Source of the DNA: Christiangramia oceanisediminis
Lineage (GTDB): Bacteria; Bacteroidota; Bacteroidia; Flavobacteriales; Flavobacteriaceae
Assembly (NCBI RefSeq): GCF_022570735.2
Contig: NZ_JANCNS010000001.1
Coordinates: 124,001 to 188,000, forward strand
Length of the DNA stretch: 64,000 nucleotides
Direction: 5' to 3'
Positions 17,165 to 25,457 of this stretch are shown here, piece after piece (the first letter of the stretch is position 1; the number at the start of each line of letters is the position of its first letter). The notes under the pieces were generated by a model. The model was not told where the DNA came from and did no database searches. It was given only the letters and a program-made list of their open reading frames with translations. Position numbers and translations under genes: made by a program.

Positions 17165-17533
17165 ATGAGTTTAGAAAAGGCATACGGAGGGATCTTTTAC
17201 AGGCGCAGCGTTGAAAAATTAAGTGAACCACATCTGGGAATCGAGGTGGATTACTGGTATATGGCCAAGAGAATTTCAGAAAATTCACCCATAATTGACC
17301 TGTGTATTTGTACCCTAATATTTGACCACAGGAGCAACAGGTTCGAATGCAAATCTATTCACCAGGGTAATTATAAAACCTGGAAGGAGGTGATACGGCA
17401 GCGTCTGGAATTTCATATGCTTAAGGAAGGGGTAGATAAACTGATGGCAAAAAGGATTGCCAGGGACCTTGAGGTTAGTAAAGAAAAAATGGTTGAGTTT
17501 AACAGAAGTGAGTTTTTATATAAGAAAAACTAG
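17165..17533 (+). CDS. Hypothetical protein, 122 residues
   Basis: I do not recognise this protein. It is soluble, without a signal peptide. The first half is mixed beta-like sequence (GIEVDYWYMAKRIS, LCICTLIFDH). The second half is basic and helical (TWKEVIRQRLEFHMLKEG, DKLMAKRIARDLEVSKEKM). It is divergent from the SRAP gene. The perfect -7 box next to the ATG suggests a leaderless mRNA, or a start further downstream. It is followed by a decayed gene rather than a partner. Confidence 0.65.
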   Translation: MSLEKAYGGIFYRRSVEKLSEPHLGIEVDYWYMAKRISENSPIIDLCICTLIFDHRSNRFECKSIHQGNYKTWKEVIRQRLEFHMLKEGVDKLMAKRIARDLEVSKEKMVEFNRSEFLYKKN

Positions 17534-17644
17534 AGTCCGTTGAGAAATTAAAAAATGTCACAACCAAGGCAAGGAATAGTTTTATCTTAAATAAGCATGT
17601 CCTACCTAGTGGAAGTACCCAATATAAATTCAATCTCAGACTAT

Positions 17645-17839
17645 ATGCGAACGATAATAGCTTCAGGTGAAGCAATAGGCGTAGAACTGGCAAAAAAGCT
17701 CATTCTGCTCATACCAATAAGATCAGGTTAGTAGGCCGAAATCCAGAAAAAGTCAATGAAACCGATGAAACTTTTCGGGGCAGATGTATTGGATAAGACT
17801 GAATTAGAAAAGGCGCATAAGGCTACCAGTTGCTTTTAA
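17645..17839 (+). pseudogene. Decayed NAD(P)-binding oxidoreductase (SDR/NmrA-like), N-terminal remnant
   Basis: Three successive frames give one familiar protein. From the ATG at 17645 the first frame reads MRTIIASGEAIGVELAKKL. The next frame continues HSAHTNKIRLVGRNPEKVN, followed by ETDE. The third gives KLFGADVLDKTELEKAHKA. Joined, they follow the order of the N-terminal Rossmann region of atypical SDR/NmrA-like dehydrogenases, but the glycine motif is altered (ASGEAIG where GAxGxIG is usual). At least two frameshifts and the loss of everything after about residue 75 make this a dead gene. It fills most of the gap between the 122-residue orphan and the serine hydrolase. Confidence 0.75.
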
Positions 17840-17928
17840 TTCATGCTTTTTATTGATCAGCAGAAAATTTCACTTATGTGGCACTGTTCAGAATAAAAAA
17901 ATTGAGTTCCCTTATCATTGCAGAGTGA

Positions 17929-19236
17929 TTATTCGATCTTTATCCCTTTCCATTGTACTCCCTGAAAATCCAACAACATATAATAATCCCCGTTCTCATC
18001 TTGCACGAATTCAACCGACTCCTTGGAATTCTTATCTCCAAAGAAGGTAGTTTCATTTTCAGGATATAAGATGCCGTTGTTTTCACCCTTTTGATACACA
18101 TACAAATTGTCATTCTCCAGCCTGATAGTTAACATAATATGGCCGGCATCTACCAAGTCATAAGTTCCCTCATATTTTTTTAAAATCTCAACCGGAACTT
18201 CAGCAACCTTACGTTCTATGGCTTTTGGCATTTCAACCGACTTTCCATTCAGAATATCCTGCAGATCTTTCACCAGTTGTTCAAACGGAATAGCATCATA
18301 GTTCGCAAGAAAAACAATGCTATAATCATCTGCGAAGTTCCTTTCAATATAGGCTCGTTTCCCCCGGGTGCCGCCGGCATGCGAGATACTTCCATCAACG
18401 ATCAAATCCTGGTGATCTTCCTTATTAAGATGAGCCAGGAACGAATCCAGATCGCCTACTGTAGAATACAGATTCCCCATTCTCATTTCATCTGAAGGAA
18501 AAGCACACTCACATATAATTTCTTTATCCTTACCCAGGTAATGCCCAAAAGCATAAGCGTTTTTTAAGTTTTCATCACTGCCGAAGTTACTTCCGGACGA
18601 ATGCATACCTAAAGGTTTAAAGACCTGTTCTTCCAGGTACTCATGGAAAGATGAGCCATTTATTTCCCCAATTATGTAGTATAGAAGCTGAAAGCCAACA
18701 TTTGAATATTGTTCTTTTGATCCAGGTTTAAACTCAAGGTTTTCCTTTTTAGCCAATTCTATGATTTGTCCGGGTTGTAATTCTCTATACGCTATATCCC
18801 CATTTTTAAATTCCCTTGGCAAACCGGAAGAGTTGGTCATCAGGTGCTCAATAGTAATTTGAGCTCCGTTCGGGAAATCGGGAATGTATTCAGAAATGCT
18901 ATGTTTCCTGTTTATCTTCTGCTCCTGTTCGAGTTTGAGAACACTTATTTTCGCAAATAACTTGGCAACAGATCTTAGATCGAACTGGCTGTTTTCCATA
19001 ACAAAAAGAGTGGAGCTGGTATCCCTGGAAATATTATATGCCTTCCTAAGTACGATCTCATCTCCCTTCTTCAGAAGAACGACTCCATTGAAATTTTTTA
19101 ATTCTGTAAGCCTGGAAAGATATTCGTCTCCAATTTCTGCGATGGAATCAAATTGCTTGTCCAAAGCCTGCTGGGAATTCATATTCTGGTGGAATCCAAC
19201 TAGAACAAGCAGGAGTATTTTCAGTAGATGTTTCAT
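17929..19236 (-). CDS. Serine hydrolase, class C beta-lactamase-like family
   Basis: A secreted protein of 435 residues with a signal peptide (MKHLLKILLLVLVGFHQNMN). The beta-lactamase/transpeptidase-like fold is shown by SVAK (the SxxK nucleophile motif) in DLRSVAKLFAKI, by YSN in EQYSNVGFQLLYY, and by HAGGTRG as the HxG motif. It is likely periplasmic and could act on peptides, esters or peptidoglycan. Sequence alone does not show antibiotic hydrolysis. An AraC-type regulator gene lies just upstream on the same strand. The last 100 residues form a lipocalin-like beta domain common in these proteins (inference). Confidence 0.9.
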   Translation of the reverse strand: MKHLLKILLLVLVGFHQNMNSQQALDKQFDSIAEIGDEYLSRLTELKNFNGVVLLKKGDEIVLRKAYNISRDTSSTLFVMENSQFDLRSVAKLFAKISVLKLEQEQKINRKHSISEYIPDFPNGAQITIEHLMTNSSGLPREFKNGDIAYRELQPGQIIELAKKENLEFKPGSKEQYSNVGFQLLYYIIGEINGSSFHEYLEEQVFKPLGMHSSGSNFGSDENLKNAYAFGHYLGKDKEIICECAFPSDEMRMGNLYSTVGDLDSFLAHLNKEDHQDLIVDGSISHAGGTRGKRAYIERNFADDYSIVFLANYDAIPFEQLVKDLQDILNGKSVEMPKAIERKVAEVPVEILKKYEGTYDLVDAGHIMLTIRLENDNLYVYQKGENNGILYPENETTFFGDKNSKESVEFVQDENGDYYMLLDFQGVQWKGIKIE

Positions 19237-19292
19237 AATTTTTTCAAAGTAGCTACATTTCTGAATCCCAGAATTGTAAAAATGGAAACCAT

Positions 19293-20090
19293 TTAATGGC
19301 GGAGTAAGAATTCAGGCAAATTGGCAAAGAACTTACTGGGAGTAATTCCGCAGACCTTCTTGAAATCATTGATAAAATGAGGTTGGTCAAAATAGCCATA
19401 CTCATAGCAGACTTCTGTTAAGGCCAATTCGCTGTGTTTCGATTTATATTTAACCAGGTCTAAGATCCGAACCATCGTAATATAAAATTTTAGGCTGTAC
19501 AGGACCTCTTTTTTAAAAGTCCTGTTTAAATATTGCCTGGACCTGGCAAATTCTGTACTTAATTCCTGGACCGTGACCATGCCTTTTTTCTGATGAATAT
19601 ATTCACATATTGATTTAACCAATTTCATGGAAGCGGTAAGCTCCAACCTATTTTGAAGCATGAACCTATCTGCCAGCCCGAAAATGTCAACCGAAAAATC
19701 CTTTTCAAAAGCTATATTATAAAACTCTAAAGGTTTAGAATCTAAATTTTCTATACCAATGATTCCGCTTTCCCCGATCCATGAAAAAAAGTAGCTATTA
19801 GCCCAGGGTTGTAATTTTATGGTAAAAAAACTGAGAGAGTCTTCGAAGCAAATTTTGTAAGGCGGACTTAGATCATGAATGGTAAAGACCTTATTTTCAA
19901 AGTCTATTTTATGTTGAGGATTACCATAGAAAAAACTAGCTCTGGCTTCTTTAAAGAAAACAAGATCATAATGGCAATCATCAATGATTGGAATTTGCCT
20001 GGGCTTATTATCAGAATTTATCCGAATGAAGTAATATTCCTTAACAAAATCAGCTAGAGCCTTATCGGGATGAGAGGTTTGAATGATCAC
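19293..20090 (-). CDS. AraC-family transcriptional regulator
   Basis: A 265-residue regulator. The N-terminal half is an uncharacterised sensing domain of the kind seen in Bacteroidetes AraC proteins. The C-terminal half has two helix-turn-helix units, with TVQELSTEFARSRQYLNRTF and LTEVCYEYGYFDQPHFINDF, then the family ending GITPSKF. The start codon is GTG at 20088-20090. It lies 56 bases upstream of the serine hydrolase gene in the same direction, so the two may be cotranscribed. Confidence 0.9.
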   Translation of the reverse strand: MIIQTSHPDKALADFVKEYYFIRINSDNKPRQIPIIDDCHYDLVFFKEARASFFYGNPQHKIDFENKVFTIHDLSPPYKICFEDSLSFFTIKLQPWANSYFFSWIGESGIIGIENLDSKPLEFYNIAFEKDFSVDIFGLADRFMLQNRLELTASMKLVKSICEYIHQKKGMVTVQELSTEFARSRQYLNRTFKKEVLYSLKFYITMVRILDLVKYKSKHSELALTEVCYEYGYFDQPHFINDFKKVCGITPSKFFANLPEFLLRH

Positions 20091-20186
20091 GAATCAAAAT
20101 AAATAGTAGTTCATTTTTCACTTACTGCCAATCCAGTTTTTAAATATTCAGAAAACTCCAGCACCTTATAATCATTTTCAAATATT

Positions 20187-20360
20187 TTAAGGCCCCACTT
20201 CACTTTTCTGGTTCTGAATTAAAAATAAGAAAAAGGCCACCCAGTCTGGATCGCTTTTACGTTCATCCCTGTAAATATAATCTAACTTACCTTGATTTGC
20301 TTGCCTTGGCTGTTTCAGGCGGGCTAATTCAAACAGCCATTCGCAATTATTTCTCATCAT
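20187..20360 (-). CDS. Possible small protein, 57 residues
   Basis: A short open frame in the 343-base gap upstream of the AraC gene. The protein begins MMRNNCEWLFELARLKQ and ends FLFLIQNQKSEVGP, with a charged middle (YIYRDERKSDPDW). Its composition is protein-like and it is in line with the AraC gene, but I know no relatives. An inverted repeat, GGGCTAATT (20321-20329) and AATTAGCCC (20362-20370), overlaps its start region and could be an operator. It may also be a chance frame or a gene fragment. Confidence 0.3.
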   Translation of the reverse strand: MMRNNCEWLFELARLKQPRQANQGKLDYIYRDERKSDPDWVAFFLFLIQNQKSEVGP

Positions 20361-20433
20361 TAATTAGCCCAACATCCAGTCCCGGAATGGAGAAATAAAT
20401 AATCTTCGTTATATTAAGCAAAAAATTAGAATT

Positions 20434-20640
20434 ATGGGAAGGCCTTCCTCAAAACCGAAAGATCTAAAAGACGGATTTTATATTGAAGTACGAAATAAGA
20501 ATAGCAGCACCGGAGTCAAAATAAGAAGGGATACCAAAGAGCAGCTCCAGGAAGCCATTGAAGAATATAAGGAAAGTAAGGACATCGTTGTTTTAGGCGA
20601 ATCCCGGAATGGAAAAATGCATGAAATCCCGGGTCTTTAA
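20434..20640 (+). CDS. Small charged protein heading a two-component operon
   Basis: A 68-residue protein rich in Lys, Glu and Ser, with no membrane segment. Recognisable stretches are KDGFYIEVRNKNSSTGVKIR and TKEQLQEAIEEYKESKDIVVLGE, which suggest a small beta-plus-helix fold. It stops 18 bases before the histidine kinase start on the same strand, so it belongs to the operon. I do not know its function. Because of its position it could modulate the kinase or regulator. Coexpression is inferred from spacing. Confidence 0.75.
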   Translation: MGRPSSKPKDLKDGFYIEVRNKNSSTGVKIRRDTKEQLQEAIEEYKESKDIVVLGESRNGKMHEIPGL

Positions 20641-20658
20641 AGGAAAGGTAAGTTATAT

Positions 20659-21756
20659 ATGGCTGATGAGATTTCTTTATCCAAAAAACTGGAGGAGCGT
20701 GTAAAAGAACTTTCATGCTTATACGACGTATCCACGGCCATACGGAAACATGACCATTCCATATCAAAAACCTTTAAGGAAATATGCCAGATCACCAAAA
20801 AAGCCTGGCTGTATCCAAAACATGCGGTAGTTGAGCTAAGCATTACAGACTTTTCCTATTCAACCTCTCCGATTCCTGAAAATAAAATCCTTCAGCAGAG
20901 TCCCATCAGGGTATTTGAAGAGCATCGCGGAAATATTACTATCCATTACGATCTTGAAAAAATAGGTACAGCGCATTTTTTAGAGGAAGAACAAAAACTC
21001 CTTGATAAGATCGCAATTGAAATAAGTGAATTGATCGAACGCCGGGAAATCGCCAAGAAAGAGGAACTTTTAAAAAGAAGCGCCGAAAGAAGCGACCGGC
21101 TCTCGATACTGGGTGAGATAACTGCGGGCATTGCGCATGAATTAAACACACCTCTGGGCAATATACTGGGTTTTGCAGAACTGATCGAAACCAGTACAAA
21201 AGAAGACCAGACCCATAGCGATGCTCAAAAGATCATTAAGGCAGCTATCTATTCCCGTGAGATCGTCAAGAAATTGATGTTCTTCGCCTGCGAAATGCCG
21301 CAGCAAAAGGAATTTGCTGAAGTGAAACCTATCATTGACCAGGCTCTAGCGTTATTATCTCAGAATTTTCAGAAAGCCGGGGTCTCCTGCGATTTTCAGA
21401 TCGATGATCCACAGCTCAAGGCACAGGTAGATGTCATCCAATTTACCCAGGTTTTATTCAATCTCCTGATCAATGCAATACATGTTTCTCCGGAAAACAG
21501 CATCATTAGCATTGAAGTTAGCAGTACTTCAACCTATTTTACACTGAAAGTTAAAGACCAGGGTCCGGGAATTCCTGAAGATATCAAACCTAAGATCTTT
21601 GAACCTTTTTTCACTACCAAACCCATTGGAGAAGGTTCCGGGTTAGGATTAAGCGTGGTGCATGGGATCATCAAAAGTCATAGAGGAGAAATTATTAATT
21701 TTGACAATGATCCGCAGGGAACCGTATTCCAGATCCAACTTCCCTTAAAGCTGTAA
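20659..21756 (+). CDS. Cytoplasmic sensor histidine kinase (NtrB-like)
   Basis: A 365-residue kinase with no membrane helix. The N-terminal 135 residues hold a coiled start (LEERVKELSCLYDVSTAI) and a region that may be GAF-like. The phosphoacceptor His160 is in GIAHELNTPLGN. The ATPase domain has the N box (LINAIHVSP), G1 (DQGPGIP) and G2 (GSGLGLSVVHG). It should phosphorylate the sigma-54 regulator encoded two bases after its stop. The lack of a membrane domain implies an intracellular signal. Confidence 0.93.
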   Translation: MADEISLSKKLEERVKELSCLYDVSTAIRKHDHSISKTFKEICQITKKAWLYPKHAVVELSITDFSYSTSPIPENKILQQSPIRVFEEHRGNITIHYDLEKIGTAHFLEEEQKLLDKIAIEISELIERREIAKKEELLKRSAERSDRLSILGEITAGIAHELNTPLGNILGFAELIETSTKEDQTHSDAQKIIKAAIYSREIVKKLMFFACEMPQQKEFAEVKPIIDQALALLSQNFQKAGVSCDFQIDDPQLKAQVDVIQFTQVLFNLLINAIHVSPENSIISIEVSSTSTYFTLKVKDQGPGIPEDIKPKIFEPFFTTKPIGEGSGLGLSVVHGIIKSHRGEIINFDNDPQGTVFQIQLPLKL

Positions 21757-21758
21757 GC

Positions 21759-23081
21759 ATGGCACTAAAAAAGGCAAATATTCTTATTGTTGATGATGAT
21801 TACGATATGCTCGAGTTGTTGCAGCGACATTTAAAGGATCTGGATTTTCATTCATTCAAGGCTTCATCGGCCATTGAGGCCATCAACATTTTGAAATACA
21901 ACTCGGTTGACCTGCTTATCACAGATCTTCAAATGCCGGGTATTGGTGGAATGGAATTGATCAAATATGCAGACGATCATTTCCCGAAACTGCCCAAACT
22001 GGTTATTACCGGCTACCCTTCCATTGATGGCGCTTTAAATGCCATTAAATCTGGAGCGCTGGATTACCTGGTTAAACCTTTTACTGCAGGCGAACTTAAG
22101 ACTTCGGTAGAAAAGTCACTGCCCCTGGAGACCTTGAAAAGTGAACGGAAAAATCCTGAAAATTCAGCTTCTATAGTTTATGCCGGGATCGTAGGAAAGT
22201 CTGAAAAGATCAACCAGCTTATCGATATTATCGAAAGGCTTAAGAACAACAGGGCTACGGTTTTGATTGAGGGTGAAAGCGGAACAGGAAAAGAACTGGT
22301 GGCAAGAGCGATCCATTATAAAGGTTCGTTCGCTGCAAATCCCTTTATCGCAGTCAATTGCGGAGCCATACCGGAAGACCTGTTGGAATCGGAACTTTTT
22401 GGTTATAAGAAGGGTGCTTTTACCGGAGCCAATGAAAACAGGGAAGGATTTTTCCAGGCGGCTAATGGTGGTACCATTTTCCTGGATGAAATTGGCAATG
22501 CGCCATCAAATGTTCAAACCAGATTGTTAAGGGTTTTACAGGAGAAAGAGGTTCGAAAGATTGGCGAACATACCGCTCAAAAAGTTGAACTAAGAATAAT
22601 CGCAGCCACCAACAGCGACCTTAAAGAAATGGTTAAAAATGGAAATTTTCGTGAAGATCTATTTTATCGCCTGAACGTGGTGAACATTGAAACTCCTCCT
22701 TTACGGACACATGCTTCAGACATCCCACTATTGGCCGAAAACTTTCTGAGGAAATATAAAAAGGAGTATTCCAAACCCAGGCTTGAATTTTCTGAAAAGG
22801 CTATAGAATTGCTGAAATCCTATAACTGGCCTGGCAATGTGAGGGAACTGGAAAATGTAATCCAGCGCGCCATCATCATGAGCGAAGATATCATTGACAT
22901 CGACCATTTACCGTCTTACCTGAAATATCCTGTACCCGAAATCTCCTCAGAATTGAAGTCTTTGAAGGAGGTAGAAAGGGATTATATTTTGAAAATACTG
23001 GCCAGCGTTGACAATAATAAAACGAAAGCCCCTGAAATTCTGCAGATCAACCGAAAAACGCTCAGAGAGAAACTAAAGTAG
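21759..23081 (+). CDS. Sigma-54-dependent response regulator, NtrC family
   Basis: A 440-residue activator. The receiver domain carries acidic residues in ILIVDDD, the phosphorylation site Asp56 (LLITDLQMPG) and Lys in YLVKPF. The AAA+ domain has Walker A GESGTGKE (about 171-178), GAFTGA (about 218), which contacts sigma-54, and Walker B GTIFLDEIG. The C-terminal Fis-type helix-turn-helix ends in NRKTLREKLK, slightly shorter than many relatives. It is translated right behind the kinase. I found no -24/-12 promoter nearby, so its targets are elsewhere. Confidence 0.95.
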   Translation: MALKKANILIVDDDYDMLELLQRHLKDLDFHSFKASSAIEAINILKYNSVDLLITDLQMPGIGGMELIKYADDHFPKLPKLVITGYPSIDGALNAIKSGALDYLVKPFTAGELKTSVEKSLPLETLKSERKNPENSASIVYAGIVGKSEKINQLIDIIERLKNNRATVLIEGESGTGKELVARAIHYKGSFAANPFIAVNCGAIPEDLLESELFGYKKGAFTGANENREGFFQAANGGTIFLDEIGNAPSNVQTRLLRVLQEKEVRKIGEHTAQKVELRIIAATNSDLKEMVKNGNFREDLFYRLNVVNIETPPLRTHASDIPLLAENFLRKYKKEYSKPRLEFSEKAIELLKSYNWPGNVRELENVIQRAIIMSEDIIDIDHLPSYLKYPVPEISSELKSLKEVERDYILKILASVDNNKTKAPEILQINRKTLREKLK

Positions 23082-23480
23082 TTAACCGTAGCGGTACAAT
23101 TTTACCCGACTGATACTTTTTGAACCGGTTTAAACATAACTTAAAAAAATTCTAAACCCTCCAGTCCCTTCATTTACAACACTTCACAGCATCTACCTAT
23201 TTATTCAAATTTGAAGGCATAGGAATTGAGTTTTATAAGAACGTAATATCCAGGTGGTCAAAAAGATTCCAAATTAAAAACCTGATCTGGCGATTTAAGA
23301 GATAAACCAGGTTTTAAAATTTGAAAGAAGAAAGCGAGATTGGTATAGATACCAGTGGATTTTTGAACCAGGAAAATTGCAAACATAACAGAATAAAACT
23401 TTGTATTAATAATCCTGATAGCGCCAGGTTTCCTAATACCCATATAAAAGGGTGCTATCCAGATTTTAAAAATTCCTATT
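23082..23480. repeat. 399-base gap with an imperfect long inverted repeat
   Basis: The gap between the regulator and the 67-residue gene holds no convincing frame on either strand. At 23276-23315, AAAACCTG (23277-23284) and CAGGTTTT (23308-23315) are perfect arms. The symmetry extends outward to CAAATT (about 23269) and AATTTG (about 23322) with a one-to-two-base slip. There is no adjacent T-run longer than four, so it is not an obvious terminator. It could be a small mobile-repeat relic or a structured RNA. Confidence 0.4.
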
Positions 23481-23684
23481 ATGAAAAGCAGGACAGCTAA
23501 AAGCTTAATTTTTGTGGTACTGGTAGTATTTTTTAGATCAATTTATTTACACCAGGAGTTTTATAAGAATATCTGGGAGGAAAATATGTTCACAGTAATT
23601 TTCCTGTTCAGCCTATTCGCCCTTGGGATTATTGCGGTAATTCGCTTTGGAAAGACGGCACTTACCGGAGAAGAAGTAGATTAA
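23481..23684 (+). CDS. Small membrane protein, 67 residues
   Basis: Two hydrophobic segments, about residues 8-24 (SLIFVVLVVFFRSIYLH) and 37-54 (FTVIFLFSLFALGIIAVI), are joined by an acidic loop and end in a short polar tail. The predicted location is the inner membrane. I do not recognise a family. A bidirectional terminator follows at 23748-23780. Confidence 0.6.
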   Translation: MKSRTAKSLIFVVLVVFFRSIYLHQEFYKNIWEENMFTVIFLFSLFALGIIAVIRFGKTALTGEEVD

Positions 23685-23747
23685 TTCTATGATTCAAATT
23701 CTACAATAAGATTTTCACAGTTATTAAACCTTAAAGTTTTAGATAAA

Positions 23748-23780
23748 AAAAAACGCTCAGGTAAAACCTGGCGTTTTCTT
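23748..23780. terminator. Bidirectional terminator between small membrane gene and tRNA-Arg
   Basis: AAAACGC-T-CAGG and CCTG-GCGTTTT pair around a five-base loop with one bulge. A T-rich tract follows on the plus strand, and the long A-run upstream gives a T-run on the minus strand, so it can end both the 67-residue gene and the tRNA. Confidence 0.8.
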
Positions 23781-23791
23781 CTTGTTTTTAG

Positions 23792-23865
23792 TGACCTCGC
23801 CAGGATTCAAACCTGGAACCTTCTGAGCCGTAATCAGATGCGCTATTCAGTTGCGCCACGAGGCC
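23792..23865 (-). tRNA. tRNA-Arg (anticodon ACG)
   Basis: The minus strand folds as a 74-nucleotide cloverleaf. The acceptor arms are GGCCTCG and CGAGGTC, with one G-U pair. The anticodon stem TCTGA/TCAGA encloses the loop TTACGGC, giving anticodon ACG, which is read as ICG after deamination. The T arm is CCAGG-TTTGAAT-CCTGG. The terminal CCA is not encoded. Confidence 0.95.
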
Positions 23866-23951
23866 TTAAATTGATTGCCTTACTGTTCTGCAAAGCGGGT
23901 GCAAATATAAATCTATTTAATAAATTTAAAAACTCTTTTCAGGAAAAATAA

Positions 23952-23982
23952 ATAAAAAAGGCGGGGATCCCGCCTTTTCCTT
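23952..23982 (-). terminator. Terminator of the M57 protease gene
   Basis: AAGGCGGG and CCCGCCTT form a strong GC stem around a short loop. On the minus strand it is followed by a run of T. It lies about 27 bases after the protease stop. Confidence 0.85.
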
Positions 23983-24008
23983 TAGTACCCTCTGATTTGA
24001 GTTTAATT

Positions 24009-24842
24009 TTAATATAAGTAGTTTAGGGCAACAGTATCATAATATCCAAATTCTCCATCTTCATTCGCACTAAAGCAGGCTAACATAATGGAATTGGAAT
24101 CATAGCCGGTTGGCGTTCCCGGGATATGAACAGCTCCGTCTGATCCAGCACTTTCTCCACTCTGTCCACAACTCTGACGGCTAAACCAGTCGGTATGCCT
24201 TAAGCCTACAGAATGGCCAATCTCGTGGGTGATCACATGCTCATTGGTATCTACACTGTAATTTTCCATTCCAGAATAGATCTGCACGTATTTGTATGGA
24301 TTACCTCCACTTGGGAAACCAGCAACACCACCAGCCTCTCCGTTTGGATTCTGGTACACAACGATATCATAAGGCCCGTAATTGGTTCCAAATGTTAGCG
24401 TGAAAGTGATTCCCAGGTTTAATGAGTTATAATTTCCAAGGGCATATTGCAAGGCAGTTCGTTGCTTACTGGTAAGAGCCTGGCTCCCGCCTGTATAGCC
24501 AATCACATTAATAGTCCTTGGTGTACTCACCAGGTTATAGGTGCGGTACTGTTTATTCTCGATAGAAGCCGGAGACATACTGAATAGCTGCTCCTCTGTC
24601 ATCGCGATATCACCTTCAATGAGGTAATTCTCGGTAAAACTTCCATCGGGTAAAAGCATCTTATTCAGTTCAATATGCTTCGAATTGAAATGAAGATCGG
24701 TCACCTGGTCCCGGATGGCTTTTGAAACTTCCTTGTTTGACGATTCTGCCATTTCCTGATTGGAATCGGCCACCTCATCCTTATTACAGGAAACCAGCAA
24801 GCCTAGAATTAGTAATACATTAAAAAGTCTAATTGTTTTCAT
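24009..24842 (-). CDS. M57-type (dual-action HEIGH) zinc metalloprotease, lipoprotein
   Basis: A 277-residue secreted protease. The N-terminus is a lipoprotein signal (LLILGLLVSC, then NKDE), so it is likely anchored in the outer or inner membrane. After a linker of about 70 residues, the catalytic motif HEIGHSVGLRHTD matches the extended HExxHxxGxxH zinc site of the HEIGH family. A following Ser/Gly/Cys-rich loop ends in a methionine-turn-like NSIMLACF. The substrate is unknown. It is a single-gene unit closed by a strong terminator. Confidence 0.88.
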   Translation of the reverse strand: MKTIRLFNVLLILGLLVSCNKDEVADSNQEMAESSNKEVSKAIRDQVTDLHFNSKHIELNKMLLPDGSFTENYLIEGDIAMTEEQLFSMSPASIENKQYRTYNLVSTPRTINVIGYTGGSQALTSKQRTALQYALGNYNSLNLGITFTLTFGTNYGPYDIVVYQNPNGEAGGVAGFPSGGNPYKYVQIYSGMENYSVDTNEHVITHEIGHSVGLRHTDWFSRQSCGQSGESAGSDGAVHIPGTPTGYDSNSIMLACFSANEDGEFGYYDTVALNYLY

Positions 24843-25079
24843 AAATAGATTAGTTTAGGTTATGGGGTACTGGTCGTAAACTAGATATTTCTATGGATTT
24901 ACTAGGCTTATCAATTGTTAAAAAGTAAGAATTTTCCTAAATAAACTAATTTTTTTATGAAAACCGTTCATTTAAACGTTTTTTTAAAACACTTTAACCG
25001 ATTTTTTTAGAATATTAAAAAATCTTTATTCCAAGCCAAATGGCTAGGACTGGGACTGACAGATCGATAAAAAGCATAA

Positions 25080-25104
25080 AAAAAGGACCTTTAAAAGGTC
25101 CTTT
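25080..25104 (-). terminator. Terminator after clpS
   Basis: AAGGACCTT and AAGGTCCTT form a stem with a minimal loop. On the minus strand it is followed by a T-run. It lies about 26 bases after the clpS stop. Confidence 0.8.
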
Positions 25105-25129
25105 ATATAATTAAAATATCAGCTTTTGT

Positions 25130-25405
25130 TTATACGATCTCTGCACTTAAGCCTGCATCGAGTAGCTTGGAACATCTGGGTTTCAGATCTTCGAAAGGAC
25201 CGGTCTTCACCGTACATTTTCCTTTATAATGAACCAGGATGGAACATTGCTCTGCCTGTTCGGGCGTATGGTCACAGGCATATATAAGTGTTTCTATTAC
25301 ATGATCAAAGGTATTGTAATCATCATTATACAACACGATCTGATTTTCTTTCTTGTCTTTGGTCTTTACTTCAACCTTTTCTAATAATTCTTCTTTTGTG
25401 CTCAT
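25130..25405 (-). CDS. clpS: ATP-dependent Clp protease adaptor ClpS
   Basis: A 91-residue adaptor that delivers N-degron substrates to ClpAP-type proteases. The family core is clear: NQIVLYNDDYNTFDHVIETL (with the conserved NDDxT/NxF region) and ACDHTPEQAEQCSILVHYKG. The N-terminal tail is short and charged, as expected for a part that enters the ClpA pore. It is the last gene of a tpiA-prmA-clpS minus-strand series. The usual clpA neighbour is not present. Confidence 0.93.
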   Translation of the reverse strand: MSTKEELLEKVEVKTKDKKENQIVLYNDDYNTFDHVIETLIYACDHTPEQAEQCSILVHYKGKCTVKTGPFEDLKPRCSKLLDAGLSAEIV

Positions 25406-25457
25406 CTTCCGTTATTTTCTCGTCATCTCTTCAAATATACAAATTATGATAAAAACC

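Noticed and set aside
17929-19236. Antibiotic-resistance beta-lactamase
   Set aside because: The SxxK, YxN and HxG motifs are shared by many peptidases and esterases of this fold. Nothing supports a resistance role.
23258-23443. 61-residue frame on the minus strand
   Set aside because: It overlaps the long inverted repeat, has no ribosome site or homologue that I recognise, and its composition looks non-coding.
23082-23480. Sigma-54 (-24/-12) promoter downstream of the NtrC-type regulator
   Set aside because: I looked for the TGGCAC-N5-TTGC pattern and found no acceptable match with the right GG-GC spacing.
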